From NCBI GenBank assembly GCA_963706835.1, contig CAVPOB010000036.1:1-64000 (forward strand): a stretch of 64,000 nt of DNA, given 5' to 3'. Positions 33,597-42,106 of the stretch are shown here, piece by piece (positions within the stretch are counted from its first letter, which is position 1; every line of letters begins with the position of its first letter). Origin of the DNA: CAVXYG01 sp963706835. Its GTDB lineage: Bacteria > Actinomycetota > Actinomycetes > S36-B12 > GCA-2699445. The translations under genes were made by a program, and so were the position numbers. The notes under the pieces are model-generated. The model worked only from the letters and a program-made list of their open reading frames with translations. It made no database searches and was not told the origin of the DNA.

Positions 33597-34694
33597 TCAG
33601 CCCCCGAACCCAGCCGGCGGGCCGAGGCGGTACGCGATCGGCGTTCGGGACAGGGTGATCGGGTTCGCTGCGGTGGCGACGCCGCCAGAATCCACCACCG
33701 GCGCAAGCCCGAGTTGCTGCGCCAGGGCCAGCGCGCCGGCTATGTCGTTCACCGGGCCCGCCGGGACGCCGTGCGCGGTGAGTTCCGCCGTCCACGCCTC
33801 GGCACTGCGCGTGGCCAGTACGGCACCGAGCAGTTCGGCCAGCGCGGCCCGGTTCGCCACCCGCGACGGGTTGTCGGCGAACCGCGGGTCGGTGGCGAGG
33901 TCCAGTCCGAGCACCGCCGCCAGCGCGGCGAACTGCCGGTCGTTCCCGACGGCGACCGCGAGCAGCCCATCGGCGGTCGGGAAGGTGTCGTACGGGGCGA
34001 TGCTCGGGTGCGCATTGCCCATCGCAACGGGCGCCGCAGCACCCGCGATCACCGCCTGGGACTGGTTGACCAGCGCCGACAGCGTCGAGCTCAGCAGGTT
34101 GACGGCGACGCGTTGGCCCCGGCCGCTGCGCTCCCGCTCGGCGAGGGCCGCCAGGATCCCGACGCAGGCGTGCAGCCCGGTGATCACATCCACGACGGCC
34201 ACGCCGACCTTCGTCGGCTGATCGGGGCCTGGGCCGGTGATGCTCATCAGGCCCCCCATGGCTTGGACCAGCAGGTCGTACCCCGCCAGCTGCGCCCCTT
34301 CGCCCTCGCCGAAGCCCGAGATCGAGGCGTACACCACCGCCGGGTTGACCTGCGCCACCGTTTCGTAGTCCAGCCCGAAGCGTGCCATGGTGCCCGGTGC
34401 GAAGTTCTCCACCACGACATCGGCGGTCTCGGCCAGCTCCAGGGCCCGGCTGCGGTCGTCGGGGTCGGCCAGGTCGAGCCACCGCGTCGTCTTGTTGCGG
34501 TTCACCGACTGGAAGTAGGTCGCGGTGCCGTCGGCTGCGTACGGCGGTCCCCAACTCCTGGTGTCATCGCCCAGCGGCGGCCGCTCCACCTTCACCACGT
34601 CCGCCCCCAGGTCGGCCAGCATCATCGTGGCGTACGGGCCGGCGAGGACCCGGGAGAAGTCGGCCACCGTCAGGCCGGCCAGCGGCCCGGTCAT
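33597..34694 (-). CDS. Family III (CaiB/BaiF) CoA-transferase
   Basis: 365 aa. LAGLTVADFSRVLAGPYATM is the typical N-terminus. LGADVVKVERPPLGDDTRSW contains the conserved GADVIKVE. YFQSVNRNKTTRWLDL and ADVVVENFAPGTMARFGLDY hold the region of the catalytic Asp. Length is slightly short of the usual ~390 but no break is seen. The start ATG 34694 overlaps the stop of the upstream acyl-CoA dehydrogenase gene as ATGA. Paired with a glutaryl-CoA-dehydrogenase-like gene, it may activate a dicarboxylate such as glutarate to its CoA ester using another CoA donor. Confidence 0.88.
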   Translation of the reverse strand: MTGPLAGLTVADFSRVLAGPYATMMLADLGADVVKVERPPLGDDTRSWGPPYAADGTATYFQSVNRNKTTRWLDLADPDDRSRALELAETADVVVENFAPGTMARFGLDYETVAQVNPAVVYASISGFGEGEGAQLAGYDLLVQAMGGLMSITGPGPDQPTKVGVAVVDVITGLHACVGILAALAERERSGRGQRVAVNLLSSTLSALVNQSQAVIAGAAAPVAMGNAHPSIAPYDTFPTADGLLAVAVGNDRQFAALAAVLGLDLATDPRFADNPSRVANRAALAELLGAVLATRSAEAWTAELTAHGVPAGPVNDIAGALALAQQLGLAPVVDSGGVATAANPITLSRTPIAYRLGPPAGFGG

Positions 34695-35861
34695 CGGTAG
34701 GCGGGCAGACCGGTGAGCGCCTGGCCGATGACCAGGGTGTGGATGTCGTGGGTGCCCTCGTAGGTGAAGACGCTCTCCAGGTTCACCATGTGCCGGATGA
34801 CCGGGTACTCCAGGGAGATCCCGTTGCCGCCGAGCATGGTGCGGGCCTCCCGCGCGACATCCAGGGCCGCGGCGACGTTGTTGAACTTGCCGACGCTGAC
34901 CTGCTCGGTGCGCAGCAGGCCGGCGTCCTTCAAGCCGGCCGAGGTGCAGGGCCAGCAGATGGCCGTTGCCCACGGCGACTGCCATCTCGGCCAGCTTGCG
35001 CTGGGTCAACTGGAAGGCGGCGATCGGACGGCCGAACTGCTCCCTGGTCGCGGCGTAGTCCAGCGCAGTCTCCAGGCAGTCGCGCGCGGCGCCGATCGAT
35101 CCGAAGACGATGCCGTACCGCGCCTCGGCCAGGCACCCAAGGGGGCCCGACAGCCCCCGCGCGCCGGGCAGCATGGCGTCGGCGGGCAACCGCACCCCGT
35201 CGAGCACGAGCTCGGAGGTCACCGACGCCCGCAGGCTCAGCTTGTGCGGGATGGATCGGGCCGTGAACCCGGGTGTGTCGGTCGGCACGACGAACCCGCG
35301 GATCGTGCCCTCCGCCCGGGCCCACACGACGGCGACATCGGCCACCCCGCCGTTGGTGATCCACATCTTCGTCCCGTCCAGCACCCAGTTCGCACCATCG
35401 CGCCGAGCGGTGGTGCGCATCGAGCCCGGGTCGGAGCCGGCGTCCGCCTCGGTCAGGCCGAAGCACCCGATGAGTTCCCCGGTGGCCATGCCCGGCAGCC
35501 AGCGGTCCCGTTGCTCGTCGGAGCCGTAGGCGTGCAGGGCGTACATCGCCAACGACCCCTGCACGCTGACCAGGGAGCGGATCCCGGAGTCGGCGGCCTC
35601 GAGCTCCAGGCAGGCCAGGCCGTAGGACGTGGCATCCGTGCCGGCGCAGCCGTACCCCTGCAGGTGCATCCCGAGGACGCCCAGCGACCCCAGTGCGCGG
35701 GCCAGCTCCCGGACCGGCAGCTCCCCGGACTCGAACCATCCGGCCACGTAGGGCCGGACCTGCTCGTCGGTGAAGCGGCGCACGGTATCGCGGATCTCCC
35801 GCTGCTCTGCGGTGAGCAGGGTGTCGATGGCGTACAGCTCTGTCACGGAGCCTCGGGACAT
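34691..35861 (-). pseudogene. Acyl-CoA dehydrogenase (glutaryl-CoA-dehydrogenase-like), frameshifted
   Basis: About 389 residues in two frames. The first part runs from the start at 35861 and includes the flavin motifs CFGLTEADAGSDPGSMRTTA and WVLDGTKMWITNGGVADVAV and GIVFGSIGAARDCLETALDY. At about 34932 one extra A (an AA pair in CTTCAAGCC) shifts the frame. The second part then continues KDAGLLRTEQVSVGKFNNVA and YEGTHDIHTLVIGQALTG to the stop. The catalytic Glu of GCDH-type enzymes would lie in TYEGTHD. Only a single base separates it from a full enzyme, so an assembly error is quite possible. Confidence 0.85.
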
Positions 35862-36093
35862 GCGATCACCTCACGGGATCTGGAGGACTGGGCCGGATCT
35901 CACTCATACCACCCGACGGTCCCGCACCTGCTCCCGCGGGTCGGACCCCTCGACTGCGTGGCCGGAGCAGGGGTGCTGCGTACGATCTGCGTCGGCCGGA
36001 TCGGTTGCCAGCACTGGAGAGCGCGACCGTGCGATGCCGGAGCCGCGGCGCTGCCGGTCGGCACGCCGGGCCGGCCAGCCCCCACCGCCCGCC

Positions 36094-36099
36094 TACCCT
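36094..36099 (+). promoter_or_regulatory. -10 box of a probable leaderless promoter (TACCCT)
   Basis: TACCCT ends six bases before ATG 36106 of the helicase gene, which lacks a ribosome site. Same spacing as the boxes at 26148 and 31531. Confidence 0.5.
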
Positions 36100-36105
36100 G
36101 GTTCC

Positions 36106-38718
36106 ATGGACCCCGACGGCGTGGACCTGCTGCTCGACGAGCAGGGCCTGTGGACCACCGCGCCCGGACCGGGGCGGGGGTCGCTGCGGCCGGTGCCCGG
36201 CCCCGGCGGGGTGTCCCGGCAGCGGCTGTGGCCGATCCCGATCGATGCCGAACTCGGTGCCGCGCTGGCCGACCTGCTGTCGCTGCCCGACCAGGCGCCG
36301 ACCGTTCGGGCCGCGGCGCTGGCGCGCCTGGTGGCGGCGCAGTTCGCCGCGGCGGCCGAATCGGTGGTGCCGTCGCGCACGGGGTGGCGCGCTGCCCCGG
36401 GGCCGCAGCGCACCGCCGCCCTCGACGACGCGGTCGCCGCCTGCCTGGCCGTGGCCGCCGTGCACGCCGATGACCCCGCCGCCCGGCTCGCCGCGTTCTG
36501 CAGCGAGGTGACCCAGACCAGGCTGCGCGGCATGCCGCCCCTGGACGCCCCCGACCGCTGGGCCGATCACGTCATCGCCCGCAGCGGCGCGAACGCCCGG
36601 ACCGCCCTGGTGCTGGGCTCGCCGCAGGAGGATGCCCAGTCGTGGAGCCTGGCCCCGATCGCGATCCGCCTCGACGAAGCGACGACCCGCTTCCCGCCGG
36701 CGACCGCGGATCCGTCCCTGTTCGGGGCGACGGAGGCGATCTGGGGCCGCTGGCGGGACGCCGAGGCACAGGCGTTGCGCCGCGCCTGGGGCAAGACGCT
36801 GCCCCACGTCCTGGACGCCCTGGCGCAGGGGCGGCCGATCGACCTCGACGTCCCCGAGGTGCTGCTCCTGCTCGATCAAGTCGCCGACCGCCTCGCGGCC
36901 GCCGGCTTCGACGTGATCGCCCCCGGCGGGCTGTTGCGCGTCGCCCCGGTGCGCCGGCGCCTGGCGACCGAGGGCTCCGGCGCGGGCACGCTGCAGGTCA
37001 CCGGCCTGGGCCTGGACGCGGAGATCGTGGTCGATGGCCGCACCCTGACCGACGCCGAATTCGCAGCGCTGGCGGCGTCGAAGTCCGAGCTGGTGTCCGT
37101 GGGCGGGCGCTGGCTGCGGATCGGTGCCCGGGACCGGGACCGTCTGGCGGCCCTGGCCCGCCGCCTGCGCCGACCGGTCACCCCGGCTGACCTGCTGGCC
37201 GATGAGGCCTTCGACGGGGTCGAGGTGGACGCCGCGCAGATCCTGCCTGCGGGACTGCGCCCGGCGCGCGACGTGCCCGTCCCGACGGGTGTCACCGCGA
37301 CCCTGCGCCACTATCAGCAGGCGGGGCTGGCGTGGATGACGTGGCTGGCCGACAACGAAGTCGGCGGGGTGTTGGCTGACGACATGGGCCTGGGCAAGAC
37401 GCTGCAGGTCCTCACCTGGATCGCGGCCGACCATGCCGGCCCCACGCTGGTGGTGTGCCCGATGACCCTGGTGGACACCTGGATCCGCCAGGCCGAGCAG
37501 TTCACCCCGGCCCTGCGGGTGGCGGCGTTCCACGGCGCCGACCGGGGCAGCGTCGCCGACCTCGCCGCGGGCGCCGACGTGATCGTCACGACCTACGGGC
37601 TGCTGGCGCGCGACGAGGGCTTCGCCGAGGTGGCGTGGCACCGGGTGGTCCTGGATGAGGCGCAGGCCATCAAGAACCCCGATACCCGCGCCGCTCGGGC
37701 GGCCCGGGCGCTGACTGGCGCGGCATCGGTTGGCCGTCACCGGCACCCCGGTGGAGAACCACCTCGGCGATCTGTGGTCGCTGTTCGCGTTCGCCGCGCC
37801 CGGGCTGCTGCCGCGGCGCAAGCAGTTCCATCAGCGCTTCTCCGGCGACGACGAGGACGCGATGGCGAGGCTGCGAGCCGTGGTGGGCGCCGTTCGTGCT
37901 GCGCCGCACCAAGACCGACCCGGGCATCGCGCCGGACCTGCCGGACCGGCAGGTGATCCGGGTGGACTGCGAACTGACCAAGGAGCAGGTGGGCGCCTAC
38001 GAGGCGGTCGTGGCGGACCTGATGGGCGAGCTCGACGCGCTGCGCCAGGCGGCCGGCGCAGCGGCGCAGCCGGGGGTGGGCCGGCGTGCCGCGGTGCTGG
38101 GCGGGATCGCCCGGCTGAAGCAGATCTGCGTCCATCCGTCCCTGCTCACCGAGTCCCGCCGCGGCCTGCGCCACCGCTCCGGGAAGCTCGCGCGGTTGGA
38201 GGAGTTGGCCGGCCAGATCGTGGACGAGGGCCAGGCGGTCGTGGTGTTCACCCAGTTCGCCTCGTTCGTGCCGGACCTGGCGGCGCACCTGACGGGAGGT
38301 GCTCGGCGTGGAGGTGGCGACGCTGACCGGTGCCGACTCCCGATCGGCGCGCGCCGCCACCGTGGCCAGGTTCGGCGAGGCCGACGGCCCGCCGATCCTG
38401 ATCGCGTCGCTGAAGGCCGGGGGCACCGGGCTGACCCTGGTCCGCGCGAACCACGTCATCCACCTGGATCGCTGGTGGAATCCCGCGGTGGAGGATCAGG
38501 CGTCGGACCGGGTGTGGCGGATCGGCCAGCATCAGAAGGTGTCGGTCCATGTGCTGGTGTGCCCGGGCACGCTGGAGGAGAAGATCGACGCCGCCCTGGC
38601 GGCCAAGCGCAAGGTCGCCGACGCCGTCGTGCGGTCCACCGAGACCGCGGTGACCGAGCTCGGCGACGCGGAACTGGCCGCGCTGGTCGGGCTGGTCCGG
38701 GAACGGGTGCTGGCATGA
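36106..38718 (+). pseudogene. SNF2-family DEAD/H helicase-like ATPase, three frameshifts
   Basis: The gene encodes ~870 residues spread over three frames. A long N-terminal region (to ~residue 390) precedes the ATPase: LADDMGLGKTLQVLTWIA (Walker A), VVLDEAQAIKN (DExx), then after a shift near 37725 LAVTGTPVENHLGDLWSLF (motif III). After a second shift near 37890 comes FVLRRTKTDPGIAPDLPDRQ. After a third near 38297 come LIASLKAGGTGLTLVRANHV and DQASDRVWRIGQ (motifs V and VI). All Swi2/Snf2 motifs are present. Such proteins pair with SWIM-domain proteins in bacteria, and the next gene is one (ATGA overlap). Three indels suggest decay or poor assembly. Confidence 0.85.
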
Positions 38719-39317
38719 GCCGCCGCTCGGGAGGCTGGTCGGACTACCGGCCGGCGCCGCGCCGGTCCGTCGAGGGCGGTGTGGCGGTCGCCAAACCGGG
38801 CAAGGTGTCGCACCCGGTGGCGGTCGAGCCTGCTCGCCGCGGCGGAGATGGAGGCAGGGCCGCAGTTCCTGGCCCGCGGCCGCACCTACGCCCGCGCCGG
38901 GCAGGTCATGGCGCTGACGATGGGCGAGGCGGAGATCACCGCCGAGATCCAGGGGACCGGATCGGACGGCCGTACCGGGTGCGACTGTTCCGCACCAGCA
39001 TCTCCGGCTCGGGCCGGGTCGGGGCCGACTGCACCTGCCCCTACGGCTGCGACTACGGATGGTGCAAGCACGCGGCGGCGCTGGCGTACGTCGCGGCGGC
39101 CCTGCTGGACCGCGAGGCCGGGGCCCGCGCCCGGTGGACCGGGGAGCCCGCCGACGACGAAGAGTCCGCGGTGGCCGGCCTGGTGCCGGCGTCGGCGCTG
39201 ACGGTCGATGACGCGGCACTGGCGGTGCTGCGGTCCGCACCGCCGCAGCACGACCCGGCGCAGTCAGTGCAGTGGGCGGCCGGGATCGTGCCACTGCCGC
39301 CAGGCGTGGGGGTGTAG
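38715..39317 (+). pseudogene. SWIM zinc-finger protein, two compensating frameshifts
   Basis: The start ATG 38715 overlaps the helicase stop. The N-terminus reads MSRRSGGWSDYRPAPRR. Near 38828 the coding frame shifts (LLAAAEMEAGPQFLARGRTY, then AEITAEIQGTGSDG) and near 38965 it shifts back (YRVRLFRTSISGSGRVGADC). The zinc finger CTCPYGCDYGWCKHAAALAY fits CxCxnCxH. Because the shifts compensate, the frame has no premature stop, so software would call a 200-aa protein whose middle ~45 residues are scrambled. SWIM proteins bind DNA or protein and accompany SNF2 helicases. Confidence 0.75.
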
Positions 39318-39477
39318 CGCGCGTCGGCGGTGCCGACGCATCCAATCGGGAGGGTTGCGGGCTCCCGTGTTGAGGGGTGGAGCCAGTGGGGTCGCGTCGC
39401 CGGTGTTCTGCGGCTCCAGCTGCGGTGTGCGGCCTGGGCGCCCTCTGCGCCGACGACATCTGCATCGGGAGCGGCTG

Positions 39478-39943
39478 TGCACCCGTTGCGGGGGTTTGCA
39501 CCCGGGACGGGGGCTGAGAGGGCCTCCGGGGCGGCAACTGTGCACCCGGAATGGGGGTTTGCACCCGGGACGGTGGCTCTGGGCCCCGATCCGGCCAGTT
39601 CCGCCCCCACGGCGGGTGCAAACCCCCGAACCGGGTGCAGACCTGCCCCGCATACCGGACGTTCCGCCCCCGCGGCGGGTGCAAACCCCCGAACCGGGTG
39701 CAGACCTGGCCCCCACACCGGCCGGTTCCGCCCCCGCGGCAGGTGCAAACCCCCGAACCAGGTGCAGACCTGGCCCGCATACCGGACGTTCCGCCCCCGC
39801 GGCGGGTGCAAACCCCCGAACCGGGTGCAGACCTGGCCCCCACACCGGCCGATACCGCCCCCGAACCGGGTGCGGACGTCCCCAGCGCGGCCGGCCGATA
39901 CCGCCCCCGAACCGGGTGCGGACGTCCCCAGCGCAGCCGGCAA
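39478..39943. repeat. Array of ~63-bp hairpin-forming repeats (locus 1)
   Basis: Two forward-type units (39478-39515, 39541-39598) are followed by four reverse-type units of 63-64 bp (39599-39661, 39662-39725, 39726-39788, 39789-39851) and two shortened 46-bp units (39852-39897, 39898-39943). The core of the reverse type is CGGGTGCAAACCCCCGAACC followed by GGGTGCAGACCTG. GGGT-GCAA-ACCC and CCGGGT-GCAG-ACCTGG can each form a small hairpin. The array fills the convergent gap between the SWIM gene and the HET-C operon. The flanks (39318-39477, 39944-40162) hold no gene. A related array lies inverted at 60.5-60.7 kb. Confidence 0.9.
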
Positions 39944-40162
39944 ATACCGCCCCGCGACTTGATCCGATGGACACCGCCGACGCGACCCGGGCCCCCGCGT
40001 CCCATTCGCTCCACCCCAAGACACCGGAGCCCACCACACTCCCGACTGCACTCACCCGCTTGAGCCAGGTAAGGCTGCACGGCCGACCAATCGCAGACCC
40101 CAGCCGCCCCAGCGCTCACCGCGACCCGATGGACCTCCGAAGAGCACCGCGCGACACTGCGG

Positions 40163-42106
40163 CTAGTCCTCGAAGCCGCGGTAGTACTCCTCGAGCTCGG
40201 TGAGCCTCCCACCGGCCCGCAGCGCGGCCAGTTTCGCCGGCTCGTTCGACGGGCCCAGCATCACGACGGTCGGCTGCGCTGCCACCGTCGTGACGTCGGG
40301 CTGCGGGGTGCTGGCCGGTGTCGGGTTGCCGACGACCTGGCTCCACCAGGTGCCAGCGGCGGCGTCGGGGAACGGCAGGTAGAACTGCAGCAGGGGGAGC
40401 CAGTCGATGCCCTGATCGGCCGGTGCGCCACTGGCCACACGGGCGAGGAGGTGGTGGGCCACCGAGCCTGATGCGTGCTTGGCCAGCCGCACGGCATCAT
40501 CGCGGAAGGGCTCGCTGGTCGTGGTGTCCTTCGCCAACAGCGAGTGCGTGCCGATGTTCTCCCCGGAGGCCTCGTTGGTCGTGGCGATGCCCCGGGGGCT
40601 GGTCGGGTCGGCGTTCAGTTCGCTCTGGCGCTTGCCGCTCTTCGTGCGCTCCTCCTGCATCATGCTGGTCAGCTGGATGATCATCCCGCCGCAGCCGGGG
40701 AAGAGCGACCACTCCTCCTCGACCTCCTTGTCCAGGTCGAACGCGCGCTTGAACTCCTCCCACGCCCGGTCGCAGAGCCAACCAGAGGTGTGCAGGGCGT
40801 CGAGCTTGCGGTGGATCTCGCCGGCCTTCAGCTCCTTCTCGTGCTCATCGGCCATCTTCGTTTCGTCCTCGTCGCGCACCATGTCGCGACGCACCTGCTC
40901 CCGGAACAGCACCCGGAACAGCGTCACATCGGCATTGGCCAACGCGGCCGTGACCCGCGAGCTCGGCCCGTGCTCCATGCCTTCCAGCGCTTTGCCGAGG
41001 GTGTGGAAGATGTCGGTCTCCCCGAACCCGCCGGTGAACACGAACTGGGTGCCATCCAGCGACGTGGTGTCATCGACGTCGCCGAGCTCATCGCCGTCGT
41101 AGACCGGGTAGCGCAGCCGACGACGCAGCAGCCGGCGCTGCTCGGTGCTGTCCGCGACGCCGCCGTCGGCGAGGGCAGCGGCCAGCAGCGCGTCCAAGTC
41201 GGCGGCAACGGTCGGGTCCAGGGCCGGCTGGGCGGCCCGCACCCGGTTCCACCGGTACAACTCGCAGAAGTTGGAGTGGAACCACCAGTCCTCCACGGCG
41301 TGCAGCAGGTGGCCCAGCCGCACCATGAGGTCGCGCCGATCATCGGCCGCACCGCTGGCCGCTTGCACCCAGTCCTGCTCCAGTTTCGCCAGTTGCTGGG
41401 CGATCGCCTCGATGTGCTCCTCCAGGTAGGTCTGCACCTTGCGGGGCGACGGCTTGAAGCGGTCGAGGTCGCGATGGTGCTCGGCGTCCTCGACGATCGG
41501 GAAGTCCAAGTGCTCGTGCGGCCAGTACTGCGTGAAGTGGGCGGTGTGCACGGCATCGACCTGGGCCGCACTCATCGGCGGGAACTCACCCGGGCCCCGG
41601 TCCGGCAGTTCCGGTCGGCCGGCCGCGCGACGCACCCGGTTGATGTCCTCGATCGCCTTGTCGGTGGCTGCGCGGCCCTCGGCGGACAGCGTCTGATGGG
41701 CCACGCCGAGGCTGAGCCGCCGGAAGAACTCCGCCAGCGCCCCGTGCCGTTGCGCCTCGGGCTCTTTCTGCCCCCACAGCCGGTGGGTCCAACCGGTCAG
41801 GCCCAAGATGTAGGTGAAGGGGATCGTGACCGGACTCAAAGCGAGCGAGACCGGCGCCGCCGCCACGGACCACCCGCCGGTCAGCCCGAAGATGTTGAAC
41901 GCGGCGGTGCTCAGTGCCATCTTGTGCGTCTTCACCCGCCCGGCGTGGTGGGCGACGGGGTCGCGGAACTGGGAGACGTCGGTGAGGTAGTTGCCGAACT
42001 CCAGGTAGGCGTAGTGCTCGGCGGGCACCAGGGCGGCCGGCACGGCCGAGGTGATTTGGCCCGCGACGAAGTGACTGATCCCGGCATGCGTGGAGATGTC
42101 ACCCAT
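40163..42106 (-). CDS. HET-C-like protein (last gene of the giant-protein operon)
   Basis: 647 aa. The N-terminus THAGISHFVAGQITSA, then HYAYLEFGNYLTDVSQFRD, and later GHLLHAVEDWWFHSNFCELY (residues ~265-285) and FVFTGGFGETDIFHTLGKAL match the bacterial/fungal HET-C family. Its His/Asp pattern (H-x-x-x-D-x-x-x-H type) recalls zinc-dependent phospholipase C folds. A hydrophobic patch lies at ~70-115. The C-terminal ~60 residues are Pro/Thr/Ala-rich. HET-C proteins are linked to incompatibility, cell death and effector functions, so this may be the toxic or membrane-active component. No signal peptide. Its start overlaps the upstream gene's end by 8 bp, so it is cotranscribed with the four genes before it. 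Confidence 0.75.
   Translation of the reverse strand: MGDISTHAGISHFVAGQITSAVPAALVPAEHYAYLEFGNYLTDVSQFRDPVAHHAGRVKTHKMALSTAAFNIFGLTGGWSVAAAPVSLALSPVTIPFTYILGLTGWTHRLWGQKEPEAQRHGALAEFFRRLSLGVAHQTLSAEGRAATDKAIEDINRVRRAAGRPELPDRGPGEFPPMSAAQVDAVHTAHFTQYWPHEHLDFPIVEDAEHHRDLDRFKPSPRKVQTYLEEHIEAIAQQLAKLEQDWVQAASGAADDRRDLMVRLGHLLHAVEDWWFHSNFCELYRWNRVRAAQPALDPTVAADLDALLAAALADGGVADSTEQRRLLRRRLRYPVYDGDELGDVDDTTSLDGTQFVFTGGFGETDIFHTLGKALEGMEHGPSSRVTAALANADVTLFRVLFREQVRRDMVRDEDETKMADEHEKELKAGEIHRKLDALHTSGWLCDRAWEEFKRAFDLDKEVEEEWSLFPGCGGMIIQLTSMMQEERTKSGKRQSELNADPTSPRGIATTNEASGENIGTHSLLAKDTTTSEPFRDDAVRLAKHASGSVAHHLLARVASGAPADQGIDWLPLLQFYLPFPDAAAGTWWSQVVGNPTPASTPQPDVTTVAAQPTVVMLGPSNEPAKLAALRAGGRLTELEEYYRGFED

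Noticed and set aside
39478..39943. CRISPR array
   Set aside because: Repeats are ~63 bp and directly adjacent, without unique spacers of constant length, and no cas genes are present.
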